64,000 bases of DNA, from positions 1 through 64,000 of the forward strand of contig JAIXTP010000011.1 of NCBI GenBank assembly GCA_027483895.1, written 5' to 3'. Shown here in pieces: positions 52,033 through 60,647 of this stretch. Within the stretch, counting starts at the first letter, position 1. Each line of letters begins with the position of its first letter. The DNA comes from Hyphomicrobiales bacterium. Its GTDB lineage: Bacteria; Pseudomonadota; Alphaproteobacteria; Rhizobiales; Beijerinckiaceae. Under the pieces are notes generated by a model, which was not told the DNA's origin, searched no databases, and worked only from the letters and a program-made list of their open reading frames with translations. A program made the translations under genes and the position numbers.

Positions 52033-52884
52033 TTACTTCAGCAGGCTCAGCACGAGCTGGGGCTGCTGGTTGGCCTGGGCGAGCATCGCCGTCGAGGCCT
52101 GCTTGATGATCTGCGTCCGGGTGAGCTCCGACGTGGTGTCGGCGAAGTTCGTGTCCTGAACGCGGCTGCGCGACTGCTGGGTCTGGGTCGAGATGTTGGT
52201 GAGGTTGTCGACCGTGTACTGCAGGCGGTTGATCATCGCGCCCATCGTGGCGCGCTGCTCGGAGACGTATTTGATCGCGCCGTCGAGGACGCCGATCAGG
52301 GTATTGGCGCTGGCGGCGCTCTTGATCACCGCGGCGGTCGCGGTACCCAGAGCGATGCCGGTCGACAGGCCCGAAGTCGTGCCGGTCGAGGTGAAGGCGA
52401 ACTTGCCGAAGGTGACGGAGGCCGTCTCGCCGGAGTTCGCGCCGATCTGGAAGGTGAACGACTTGGACTGCGAGATGAGGTCCTGATTGTTGAACTTCGT
52501 CTGCGAGGCGACCTTGCCGATCTGCGTCTTCAGCTGCTGGAATTCCTTGTCCAGATAGGACCGGTCGTCCGTGCCGTTCGTGTCGTTTCGGGCCTGGACC
52601 GCGAGTTCACGCATGCGCTGAAGCATGTTGGTGATCTCGACCGTCGCACCGTCCGCCGTCTGGATCAGCGAAATGCCGTCATTGGCATTGCGGACCGCCT
52701 GATTGAGGCCGCGGATCTGAGAGGTCATCCGGTTCGTGATCGCGAGACCGGCCGCGTCGTCCTTGGCGCCGTTGATGCGGTTGCCGGTGGACAGCCGCTC
52801 CATGGCGACGCCCATCTGGCGATCGACCTTGGCCATCGCGCCTTGAGCGACCAACGCATTCACGTTGGTGTTGATTGTACTCAT
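52033..52884 (-). CDS. Flagellin 2
   Basis: A 283-residue flagellin, [15 protein letters not shown], with [20 protein letters not shown] and the conserved C-terminal [20 protein letters not shown]. It is nearly identical to flagellin 3 through the first 150 residues and the last 90, so a recent tandem duplication. Filament subunit exported through the flagellar type III apparatus without signal peptide. A FliA-like element with one base less spacing lies upstream. Confidence 0.95.
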   Translation of the reverse strand: MSTINTNVNALVAQGAMAKVDRQMGVAMERLSTGNRINGAKDDAAGLAITNRMTSQIRGLNQAVRNANDGISLIQTADGATVEITNMLQRMRELAVQARNDTNGTDDRSYLDKEFQQLKTQIGKVASQTKFNNQDLISQSKSFTFQIGANSGETASVTFGKFAFTSTGTTSGLSTGIALGTATAAVIKSAASANTLIGVLDGAIKYVSEQRATMGAMINRLQYTVDNLTNISTQTQQSRSRVQDTNFADTTSELTRTQIIKQASTAMLAQANQQPQLVLSLLK

Positions 52885-52970
52885 GCTTCCGTTCTCCTTG
52901 TCGGATTCATGCAGATCGGATGAATCTCGTTCCCGTCGGCCGCTTCTCCTGCAGCGGTCTCATCTATTAA

Positions 52971-52995
52971 GACGGTCTTTACTTTGATTTTTTAA
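52971..52995 (-). promoter_or_regulatory. FliA(sigma-28)-like promoter of flagellin 2
   Basis: Minus strand TTAAA (52995-52991) and GACCGTC (52977-52971) separated by 13 bases, one less than in the other elements when the same GACCGTC core is compared. Confidence 0.5.
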
Positions 52996-53040
52996 GTGGA
53001 AAACGAAAAAATAATCATATCTCCCGCACTAATAGTAAAA

Positions 53041-53064
53041 GCTCCGCCGTGTTTACGGCGGAGC
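53041..53064 (-). terminator. Terminator of flagellin 3
   Basis: GCTCCGCCGT and ACGGCGGAGC form a perfect 10-bp stem with a GTTT loop, followed by TTTTACT on the minus strand (and by TTTTTATT on the plus strand). It lies 24 bp after the flagellin 3 stop. Confidence 0.85.
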
Positions 53065-53087
53065 TTTTTATTAAAGTGCAGCAATAT

Positions 53088-53942
53088 TTACTTGAGCAGG
53101 CTGAGAACCATCTGCGGCTGCTGGTTCGCCTGGGCGAGCATGGCCGTGGAGGCCTGCTTGATGATCTGCGTCCGGGTCAGCTCCGAGGTCGTCTCGGCGA
53201 AGTTGGTATCCTGGACGCGGCTGCGCGACTGCTGCGTGTTGGTCGAGATGTTGGTGAGGTTGTCGACCGTGTACTGCAGGCGGTTGATCATCGCGCCCAT
53301 CGTGGCGCGCTGCTCGGAGACGTATTTGATGGCGGTGTCGAGGACGCCGATCATCGTGTTCGCGCTCGCCGCGCTCTTGATGACCGCCGCGGTTCCCGTT
53401 CCCAGCGCGATGCCGGTGGACAGGCCCGACGAGGTGCCGCTGCCGGTCGACAGAGCGAACTTGCCGAAGGTGATCGAGGCCGTCTCGCCCATGTTCGCGC
53501 CCAGCTGGAACGTGAACGTCTTGGAAGCCGAGATGACGTCCTGATTGTTGAACTTCGTCTGCGTCGCGATCTTGCCGATCTGCGACTTCAGCTGCTGGAA
53601 TTCCTTGTCCAGATAGGACCGGTCATCCGTGCCGTTCGTGTCGTTCTTCGCCTGGACGGCGAGTTCACGCATGCGCTGCAGCATGTTCGTGACTTCCACC
53701 GTCGCGCCGTCGGCGGTCTGGATGAGAGAGATGCCGTCGTTCGCGTTCCGGACGGCCTGGTTGAGGCCGCGGATCTGCGAGGTCATGCGGTTGGTGATCG
53801 CGAGACCGGCGGCGTCGTCCTTGGCGCCGTTGATCCGGTTTCCGGTGGACAGTCGCTCCATCGCGACGCCCATCTGACGATCGACCTTGGTCATGGCGCC
53901 CTGGGCTATCAGGGCATTCACGTTCGTGTTGATAACGCTCAT
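53088..53942 (-). CDS. Flagellin 3
   Basis: A 284-residue flagellin, [15 protein letters not shown], with the D0/D1 motifs [20 protein letters not shown] and [20 protein letters not shown] and the C-terminal [20 protein letters not shown]. Closest to flagellin 2. A FliA-like element with a GCCGTCC core, closest to the classical GCCGATAA, lies 79 bp upstream, and a good terminator follows. Confidence 0.95.
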   Translation of the reverse strand: MSVINTNVNALIAQGAMTKVDRQMGVAMERLSTGNRINGAKDDAAGLAITNRMTSQIRGLNQAVRNANDGISLIQTADGATVEVTNMLQRMRELAVQAKNDTNGTDDRSYLDKEFQQLKSQIGKIATQTKFNNQDVISASKTFTFQLGANMGETASITFGKFALSTGSGTSSGLSTGIALGTGTAAVIKSAASANTMIGVLDTAIKYVSEQRATMGAMINRLQYTVDNLTNISTNTQQSRSRVQDTNFAETTSELTRTQIIKQASTAMLAQANQQPQMVLSLLK

Positions 53943-54020
53943 AGTCGTGCTCCTCCTGCTGCACGGGCTTTCCGAACCTCGGCCGGGGGCTTCGGTCCGT
54001 TCCGCCTAACTGTTGAGAAG

Positions 54021-54046
54021 GACGGCCGGTTCGTCGGAACTTTTAA
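54021..54046 (-). promoter_or_regulatory. FliA(sigma-28)-like promoter of flagellin 3
   Basis: Minus strand TTAAA (54046-54042), 13 bases, CGGCCGTC (54028-54021). Read as TAAA-N15-GCCGTC this is the best match of the group to the classical FliA consensus. Confidence 0.65.
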
Positions 54047-54161
54047 TCGTGAAGAGCTTTCCGACGACTTTTTTTCGGAATTTTTTTCTTGGAATCTTCT
54101 TTGGGGATCTGGACGCGCTTCGAGACGCGTCTTTCAGACCCCGCACCGGCGTCCGCACAAG

Positions 54162-54187
54162 AAAAAAGGGCCGGAGAACCGGCCCTT
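54162..54187 (-). terminator. Intrinsic terminator of the flagellin 4 / GT41 fusion operon
   Basis: AAGGGCCGG and CCGGCCCTT (9-bp stem, 4-base loop) followed by TTTTTTC on the minus strand, 27 bp after the stop of the fusion gene. Confidence 0.85.
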
Positions 54188-54213
54188 CCGTCGTCGGAGA
54201 TCGCGTCGGCGGC

Positions 54214-57200
54214 TCAGCCGCGGCGCAGCCTTGCAGGCGAGAAGCGATCGAAAAGCCCGGAGGAATCCTGGGGCGGCACGGCGCGACCGTCCATGACGAC
54301 CGGGTCCGTGAAGGCGCCGAGCGTCTCGACGAGACCCGCCGCGTCGCGGGCGACCATGATCATCGAGGCGGGATTGGCGCCGAAGCGGAAATAGCCGTTC
54401 GCGTAGGCCCAGCGCTCTTCCTGTCCGGCGCGGTGCAGAACGGAAAGGATCGAACCGCCGTAGAAGGCAAGTTGATTGGCACCGCCGCCCTGCACGGAAA
54501 TGAAGTGGCGGCAGCGCGCATAAAGAGCGCCCTTCATCTCGTTGACGCCGTAGCGGCCGCCCTTCGAGACGTAGTCAGAGAACATGTCGTCGAAGACGAG
54601 ACAATTCGGGTGGGCGGACAAGACGGCGCGGTCGTCGAACTCGCGCTCTTCATTGTGATCGCCGCTGTAACCTTTCGCCTGCCCGGCCATGCCGTGGCGA
54701 ATGTAGACGACCGTGTAATCCTTCTCGAGACGGGTCAGCATGTCGTCGAGAACGTCGCACGGAATGAAATTGACCGGGCCGCTGTTCCATTCGTCACAGT
54801 ATTTGTTATGAATGACGATCAGCGGCTTTTCAGCAGACGCTACGGCATCGAACGGATGGACATGGGCGAACTTGGCGCGCAGGTCCGGATAGCGGTGGAA
54901 AGGCGAGTCGGCGAACGTGTCGTCGAAGGTGTGCGGGTTCCGGACCGCAAGCCAATCTGGCCGCTCTTCCATCGGAACGTAACGCCGCGGCTCGGTCTTC
55001 TCCTCGATCCCCGCGCAATGGAGATCGCGATAGAAGCAGGCCATGCCCGCATAGGTCCTGATCTTGCGATCGGCGAGGAGCCCCGCTTCGGACAGCCAGT
55101 GCATGTAGGGAAGGAAGCCCGCGAGTTCGGTGCCGAATTCGCCGGTGAATTCGAGAACGTCCGGCAGGCCTTTCGCGATCGCGTCGGTGACGCGACGGCG
55201 CTCGAGCTGCGCGGGAAGTCCGGCACGGCGGGTGAGGGCGGCGACGGCTTCGTCGTCGACCGCGGCCATGCGCTGCAGGGCCTCGCCGAGATTGCGGCCG
55301 AAGCGCGGCCCGTCGCAGAGCGGCGAAGCGGCGACGCGTTCACGCAGTCCGGCGCGCAGCCGGGCGAGCGCTTCGAGGTCGGAGACGAGTTCGATCGCCT
55401 TGGCGCGATAGCCGTCCCAATCCTCGACGACGCAATCGGCGAAGCCGGAATTGACGAGATGGGTGGCCGAGTGGCGGCCCGCGAAGGTGGGCCCGGGCAG
55501 GGACACGACCGGCACGCCCATCCAGAGCGCTTCGCAGGTGGTGAGACCGCCGGAATAGGGCCAGGGATCGAGCGCGACGTCGACCCGGTTGTAGGAGGCG
55601 AGCAGCTTGTCGTGCGGCGCGGAGCCTTCGAAGATCACGCGGCCTTCGGCGACGCCGTGCGCGCGCATGATGTCGCGGATCGGCCGGTTGAACTCCTCGA
55701 AGGCATATTGCTTGTGCTTCAGCATCAGCCGGGAGTTCGGTACCGCGGCGAGGATCTTCGCCCATTCGGCGACGACGATCGGGTTCACCTTGGTCGGGTT
55801 GTTGAAGCAGCCGAAGGTCACGAAGCCGTTCGCGAGCGCCGGCAGTGCGCCGACCTCGGGGCAGTAATGCGGCGGCAGATAGCAGATGTAGTCGTCGGGA
55901 AGACGGACCACGCGCTCGGTGTAGAAGCGATCGTGCTCTTCGGGCGTCTCCACGGCGTCGGACAAAAGGTAGTCGAAGGCTTCCATGCCGGACGTGTTGA
56001 AGAGGCCGCCGACCCATTTGACGATGACGGGGGCGGGCTCGCGGGCGATCACGCCGAGGCGGTTGCCCGCCGAATGGCCGCTGAGATCGACCAGAACGTC
56101 GAGTTCGTCCTCGCGGATGAGCCGTTCCACCGCGTCGTCCGAAAGGCCGTGCACGGGACGCCATTCGGTCGCGACGGCGCGCAGCCGATGCGTGATGGCG
56201 TCGACGGTGGCGTCGTTGCTGTAGAACCAGGCCTCGATGTCGTCGGGCAGATTTTCGATGCCGCGGGTGATCATGGCGCCCACCGGATGCTGGTGGAAGC
56301 CGGCCGAGATGAAGCCGACCCGGAGCTTTTCGCCGGGCGCGCGCGGACGCGGTGCGGGGCGCTTCGACGGCCCTTCCGGCCGATAGAGCGCCGCCCAGCG
56401 CACATGTTCCGCGAAGATCTCCTCACGCGTCCGATGCGGATTGTAATGGAGCGACATGAGGTAGGAACTGAGGAAGCGCACGTCCCGCGTCTCGCGCAGG
56501 AGGCGGGCGAATTCGGCCTCGCTCTCGTCGAAGCGATGCATGTCGCCGAGCGTGACGCCGAGATTGAGGCGGACGCCATGGGCGAGCGGTTCGAGTTCGA
56601 GCGTGCGGCGGAAGCAGTCGACGGCCTCCGCGATCGCGCCCGACTCGCGCTTGGCGAGACCCTTGAGATTCACGAGCAACGGGGTTTCGCCCGCGACGGC
56701 GATGGCGCGGTCGAAGGCTTCGCAGGCTTCGGCCTGACGGCCCGCACCGTCGAGCAGCACGCCCTTTTCGGCAAGGACGTCGGCATCGTCGGGGACGAGT
56801 TCGAGCACGCGCTCGCAGACCGGCAGCGCGTCGCGATAGCGGCCGAGACGGCGGAGCGCCTCGACCTTCAGGCGAAGAAGGGGAGCATGGTCCGGCACCT
56901 GCGCGAGCGCCTCGTCGGCGGCTTCGAGCGCGGCGGGGAAGAACTGGCGGCGGAGCAGCATCGCCACGTAGTCGTAGCGGATGTCGGCCGAACCGGGATC
57001 GAGTTCGATGGCTTTCAGAAGATTGGATTCGGCCATGTCGAAGCGCGACAGGTCCTGCGCGATCAGGCCGAGATTGCGATAGGCGGAGGCGTCCGTCGGA
57101 TCGAGTTCGATCAGCCGGGCGAAGGCCTCGGTCGCCTTTTCGAGATTGCGGAGCTTCAACTGCACGAAGCCGAGCAGGGACTGCGTCTCGATGGAATCGG

Positions 57201-57855
57201 GACGACGGGCCGCGGCCGCTTCGAGCAGGCTTTCCGCGCGGTGATAGTCCTCGGCCGCGACGGCGCAGCGCGCGAGGCCTTCGGTGGCGCGGAGATCTTC
57301 GGGATCGAGAAGAAGCGCGCGGGCGAAGGCTTCATGAGCCTCCTCGTTGCGCCCGAGGTCCAGAAGCGTCTGGCCGAAATTGACGAAGAGCGACGCGCGG
57401 GCGACGCCGTTCTCCGCAGCGCGACGGAAGAGCGCCACGGCATTTTCGCGGTCGCCCTGCCGGGCGAGCACGACGGCCAGATTGTTGTAGGCCTCCGTGA
57501 AGGAGGGATCGATCTCGAGGGCCTTGAGCCATGCCGCGACGGCTTCGTCGCTGCGGCCCTGGACTTCGAGAAGATTGCCGAGATTGGACCGGTTCGCCGC
57601 ATTGTCCGGGTCGAGCTCGAGCGCGACCGCCGTCCATTCCATGGCTTCCGGAAACGCACCCAACGCCGCGAAGCAGGCTGCGGCGTTCACATAAGGCGCG
57701 ACCATTCGGGGCTCGAACGACAAAGCCTGCGCGAAAGCCTCGATCGCTTCCGCGTATCGGCCTCGGGCATGGAGTTCGAGACCGGCGTGCAGCGCGTCGA
57801 CCGCGCGGTCCTGCGCGATGCCTGCCGGTTCGAAATCGGAGCTCATGTCGTTCAT
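54214..57855 (-). CDS. TPR-GT41 glycosyltransferase fused to a second GT-like domain, linked to flagellin 4
   Basis: A 1213-residue three-part protein. TPR repeats run from about 20 to 450. The GT41 catalytic region spans about 510-890, with His 523 in GFISAGFHQHPVG and Lys 689 in FGCFNNPTKVNP, the positions of OGT H498 and K842, plus DVLVDLSGHSAGNRLG. From about 900 a second domain (GEFGTELAGFLPY, IVIHNKYCDEWNSGPVNF, FISVQGGGANQL) matches the stand-alone protein at 19888-21084. AAAGGA 7 bases before the ATG at 57855 supports that start. It follows flagellin 4 by 47 bp and shares its sigma-54 promoter, so flagellin glycosylation is the likely job. The fusion suggests two successive sugar transfers (inference). 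Confidence 0.88.
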   Translation of the reverse strand: MNDMSSDFEPAGIAQDRAVDALHAGLELHARGRYAEAIEAFAQALSFEPRMVAPYVNAAACFAALGAFPEAMEWTAVALELDPDNAANRSNLGNLLEVQGRSDEAVAAWLKALEIDPSFTEAYNNLAVVLARQGDRENAVALFRRAAENGVARASLFVNFGQTLLDLGRNEEAHEAFARALLLDPEDLRATEGLARCAVAAEDYHRAESLLEAAAARRPDSIETQSLLGFVQLKLRNLEKATEAFARLIELDPTDASAYRNLGLIAQDLSRFDMAESNLLKAIELDPGSADIRYDYVAMLLRRQFFPAALEAADEALAQVPDHAPLLRLKVEALRRLGRYRDALPVCERVLELVPDDADVLAEKGVLLDGAGRQAEACEAFDRAIAVAGETPLLVNLKGLAKRESGAIAEAVDCFRRTLELEPLAHGVRLNLGVTLGDMHRFDESEAEFARLLRETRDVRFLSSYLMSLHYNPHRTREEIFAEHVRWAALYRPEGPSKRPAPRPRAPGEKLRVGFISAGFHQHPVGAMITRGIENLPDDIEAWFYSNDATVDAITHRLRAVATEWRPVHGLSDDAVERLIREDELDVLVDLSGHSAGNRLGVIAREPAPVIVKWVGGLFNTSGMEAFDYLLSDAVETPEEHDRFYTERVVRLPDDYICYLPPHYCPEVGALPALANGFVTFGCFNNPTKVNPIVVAEWAKILAAVPNSRLMLKHKQYAFEEFNRPIRDIMRAHGVAEGRVIFEGSAPHDKLLASYNRVDVALDPWPYSGGLTTCEALWMGVPVVSLPGPTFAGRHSATHLVNSGFADCVVEDWDGYRAKAIELVSDLEALARLRAGLRERVAASPLCDGPRFGRNLGEALQRMAAVDDEAVAALTRRAGLPAQLERRRVTDAIAKGLPDVLEFTGEFGTELAGFLPYMHWLSEAGLLADRKIRTYAGMACFYRDLHCAGIEEKTEPRRYVPMEERPDWLAVRNPHTFDDTFADSPFHRYPDLRAKFAHVHPFDAVASAEKPLIVIHNKYCDEWNSGPVNFIPCDVLDDMLTRLEKDYTVVYIRHGMAGQAKGYSGDHNEEREFDDRAVLSAHPNCLVFDDMFSDYVSKGGRYGVNEMKGALYARCRHFISVQGGGANQLAFYGGSILSVLHRAGQEERWAYANGYFRFGANPASMIMVARDAAGLVETLGAFTDPVVMDGRAVPPQDSSGLFDRFSPARLRRG

Positions 57856-57902
57856 CCGACGGTCCTTTCGTCGCGAGCGTGCCGAAGAGCGGGCCTTGCG
57901 GC

Positions 57903-58760
57903 TTACGACTTCAGCAGCTGGAGGACCGCCTGCGGGATCTGGTTGGCCTGAGCCAGCATGGCCGTGGAGGCCTGCTTGATGATCTGGTCGCGAGCGAGAT
58001 CCGACGTTTCCTTGGCGAAGTCCGTGTCGAGAATTCGACTGCGGGCCGCCGAGGTGTTCGTCGAAATGTTCGTCAGGTTGTCGACCGTATATTCGAGACG
58101 GTTGATCATCGCGCCCATGGTCGCACGCTCGCCCGAGATGTAGTTGAGCGCGTCGTCCAGAGCGGCGATCACCTGACCGGCCAGCGTCGAGTTGGTGATC
58201 GAGGCGGTCTTGCCGATCGCGATGCCCACCGTCGCGCCGCTGACGCTGGTGGCGACCGCGCTGAAGCTGCCGATGGAGATCGAGACCGTCTGACCCGCCT
58301 GCGGGCCCACCTGGAAGGTGAAGACGTTCTTGGCCGAGCCGCTGGCGGCGATCAGATCCTTGCCGTTCCAGGTGCTCTGCTGCGAGATCTTCACGATCTG
58401 GTCGCGGAGCTGCTGGAACTCCTTGTCCAGATAGCCGCGATCCTCGACACCGTTGGTGTCGTTGCGCGCCTGGATCGCCAGTTCGCGCATGCGCTGCACC
58501 ATGTTGGTGATTTCGATGGTCGCGCCGTCCGCGGTGAGCAGAAGCGAGATCGCATCGTTCGCATTACGGATCGACTGATCGAGACCCTTGATCTGAGCCG
58601 TCATGCGGGTCGAGATCGCGAGGCCCGCCGCGTCGTCCGCCGCGGTGTTGATGCGCTTGCCGGTGGAAAGCCGCTGCATTTCGGTCGCCAGTTTGCGATC
58701 GACCTTCTGCATGGCGTCCCGCGCCGTCAGGGCGTGGGTATTCGTATTGATGACCGACAT
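57903..58760 (-). CDS. Flagellin 4 (divergent)
   Basis: A 285-residue flagellin starting [20 protein letters not shown]; the open frame extends eight codons further upstream but the conserved N-terminus fixes 58760. [20 protein letters not shown] and the C-terminal [20 protein letters not shown] are typical. It is less similar to the other three and is the only one with a sigma-54 promoter and a downstream glycosyltransferase. This might make it an early or basal filament subunit, as with sigma-54-dependent flagellins elsewhere. Confidence 0.95.
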   Translation of the reverse strand: MSVINTNTHALTARDAMQKVDRKLATEMQRLSTGKRINTAADDAAGLAISTRMTAQIKGLDQSIRNANDAISLLLTADGATIEITNMVQRMRELAIQARNDTNGVEDRGYLDKEFQQLRDQIVKISQQSTWNGKDLIAASGSAKNVFTFQVGPQAGQTVSISIGSFSAVATSVSGATVGIAIGKTASITNSTLAGQVIAALDDALNYISGERATMGAMINRLEYTVDNLTNISTNTSAARSRILDTDFAKETSDLARDQIIKQASTAMLAQANQIPQAVLQLLKS

Positions 58761-58800
58761 CTGATGCTCCAGAGTAGGGTCCAAGTCTGGCCGTTACGCA

Positions 58801-58814
58801 GCAATTCGCGTGCC
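58801..58814 (-). promoter_or_regulatory. Sigma-54 promoter of flagellin 4
   Basis: Minus strand TGGCACG-CGAA-TTGCT, a full consensus match, GG at 58814-58813 and GC at 58802-58801. Transcription would start about 29 bases before the ATG. Confidence 0.85.
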
Positions 58815-58989
58815 AGTTCCAAACCGTTGATGAATCGTTACTTTTTTGCCGTTTCCGCAAATCGCGCGCGATGCGCGACCGCCGTCGGGATACGTGCGGC
58901 CGAGTTGCAGTTCGGCCTTTTTTGTCGGATTCTCGACGAATCGTCTGACCGGCGCATGCGCAGGGCACCCGAACGGTCGAGGAGTCGTC

Positions 58990-59526
58990 ATGGACACGTC
59001 TCTCGCGGACAAGATCCGGGAACTGGATTTTGCGGCCCTGTCGGAACCGCAACGGGTCGCGCTGATCGACGACATCCGGACGCGGCTCGCGCATCTCGCG
59101 GCCATCCCGGCGCCATCCCCGGAGATCTTCCACGAGCGGATCGAACTGCTGAAGCAGTGGCATGCGCTGGCGCAGCTGCGCGTGGCGGACCTGATCGCGA
59201 ACGTCCCTCCGCCCCCGCCGGGCGCGAAGCACGGCTCGTTGTTTCCGCCGGAGGAGCCGGAGGAGCATGCCGAGCACGAGCACCATGTCGAGGAGGAGGA
59301 CGAGATGCGGGAAGCGGCCGCGATCGTCCTTCCCGAGGACGAACGGGCACCCGGCGAGGACCTGATCCCCGTCCGCCTGCTGGAAACCGGCATCGTCAAC
59401 GGCATGAGGCTGCCGGCGGGCATCGTCGTGGACGTGACGCCCGAAGACGCGGCGCATCTGCTCGAGAGCGGCAAGGCGCAGCGACCCGACGAGAAACCGC
59501 ACGAGGTCGAAGAAATCACGGAGTGA
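58990..59526 (+). CDS. Unrecognised acidic protein of the flagellar locus
   Basis: A 178-residue soluble protein, MDTSLADKIRELDFAALSEP, with GAGGAG about 6 bases before the ATG. The N-terminal 75 residues are helical. A His/Glu-rich linker (EEPEEHAEHEHHVEEEDEM) follows, then a compact C-terminal part (LIPVRLLETGIVNGMRLPAG and VDVTPEDAAHLLESG) that looks like a small beta domain. Family not recognised. It is divergent from flagellin 4 and convergent with the lytic transglycosylase, with 3 bp between stops. The His/Glu stretch could bind metal. Confidence 0.65.
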   Translation: MDTSLADKIRELDFAALSEPQRVALIDDIRTRLAHLAAIPAPSPEIFHERIELLKQWHALAQLRVADLIANVPPPPPGAKHGSLFPPEEPEEHAEHEHHVEEEDEMREAAAIVLPEDERAPGEDLIPVRLLETGIVNGMRLPAGIVVDVTPEDAAHLLESGKAQRPDEKPHEVEEITE

Positions 59527-59529
59527 CCC

Positions 59530-60507
59530 TCAGATCCGGGCGCCTTCGGAGGCGTCGCGGCCCGAGGCGTCCATCCTGTCCGCACCGGCCACGGGGGCGG
59601 GAGCGGAGCCGTCCGACACCACGGTGAGGAATTTGGCGACCGATTCGGCCGAGATCGGCGCGCCGGAGTCGGGCGCGGGCGCTTCGACGGGCCTGGCGCC
59701 GACCGCGCGTGCGGCGGCCTCGTTCGTGATCGTCGGCGCGGGAGCGGCGGCAAGCCGCGGTGCCGAGGACGAAGATGCGGCCGATGGCGCATCCGCGAAA
59801 CGGGGCGGGCGGGATGCGACGAGGGCGGAATCGGAGGCAGCGGCCTCGGCCGGGGCCGCGGCGCGGCGCACGACGGCTTCGGCGACCGCCGCGATTTCGG
59901 CGGACGGCTTGCCCACGCCGTCGAAACGGGCGGCGAAACGGTCATAGACGTCGCGGAAGCTCGCGGGGCGGCCTCCCGGCATGAAGATCGAGGGGTTGGC
60001 TTCGGCCGCCTTGGGCAGAGCGGCCGCGGCGGGCGCGCGCGGATCGTCCCGCATGCCCTGCATGAAGCGGACGGCGCCGCCCGCGCCGAGGAAATGCGCC
60101 AGATAGAGTTCCGTGGGCCCGACCTCCGCCGTGCCGGCGGCTTTGAGCGCGCGGGCGTTCTCGGCGGCGAATTCCGCGGCCATCCGGGTGGCGAGGGCGG
60201 GATCCTTGCGCAGCGAAAGGATCTGCGCGCGTTCGGCGGGGCCGACCGAGCCGCTTTCGATGCGCTTGGCGTGCTCCTGAAGCCCGTGCTCGGCGCCGTA
60301 GCGGCGCACCATGGTCATCCAGGTGTCGTCGATGAATTGGAAGAGCCCGGTCGCCGAGCTGGTCGAGGCCTTGGCGTTGGGGTTGAGCCCGCTCTCGACT
60401 TCCGCCTGACGCAGGAGAAAGCCGAAATCGGCGCCGGTGTCGCGCGCGGCGGTCCGGATCACGGACGTGACCGATTCCCGAGAAAGAGCTGCGCTCGAAA
60501 CCTGCAT
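59530..60507 (-). CDS. Lytic transglycosylase (flagellum-associated SLT domain)
   Basis: A 325-residue protein. The SLT domain is at the N-terminus (about 20-160), with catalytic Glu 38 in QAEVESGLNPNA and SSATGLFQFIDDTW following. The remaining half is a Pro/Ala/Ser-rich tail. There is no Sec signal peptide, which fits export by the flagellar apparatus, as for the FlgJ muramidase. A sigma-54 promoter 38 bp upstream supports a flagellar role in opening the cell wall for the rod. Confidence 0.85.
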   Translation of the reverse strand: MQVSSAALSRESVTSVIRTAARDTGADFGFLLRQAEVESGLNPNAKASTSSATGLFQFIDDTWMTMVRRYGAEHGLQEHAKRIESGSVGPAERAQILSLRKDPALATRMAAEFAAENARALKAAGTAEVGPTELYLAHFLGAGGAVRFMQGMRDDPRAPAAAALPKAAEANPSIFMPGGRPASFRDVYDRFAARFDGVGKPSAEIAAVAEAVVRRAAAPAEAAASDSALVASRPPRFADAPSAASSSSAPRLAAAPAPTITNEAAARAVGARPVEAPAPDSGAPISAESVAKFLTVVSDGSAPAPVAGADRMDASGRDASEGARI

Positions 60508-60544
60508 GGTCGACCTCCGTTGATCCGGTTTCCAGCCTTGATCA

Positions 60545-60558
60545 GCAAGTCCCGTACC
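60545..60558 (-). promoter_or_regulatory. Sigma-54 promoter of the lytic transglycosylase gene
   Basis: Minus strand TGGTACG-GGAC-TTGCT, GG at 60558-60557 and GC at 60546-60545, 10 bases between; one mismatch to consensus. Confidence 0.72.
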
Positions 60559-60647
60559 AAGTCGACGGAGGTCCGCATGCAGAGAGGGCTTGGCCGTCTT
60601 CCTCCGAAGGTCTAGTTCATTAAGGACAACGAGCCGCGCGGGGTGCC

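Noticed and set aside
54013-57951. A 1312-codon plus-strand frame opposite the GT41 fusion
   Set aside because: The minus-strand frame shows TPR repeats and GT41 active-site motifs; the plus-strand translation is typical antisense shadow of high-GC DNA.
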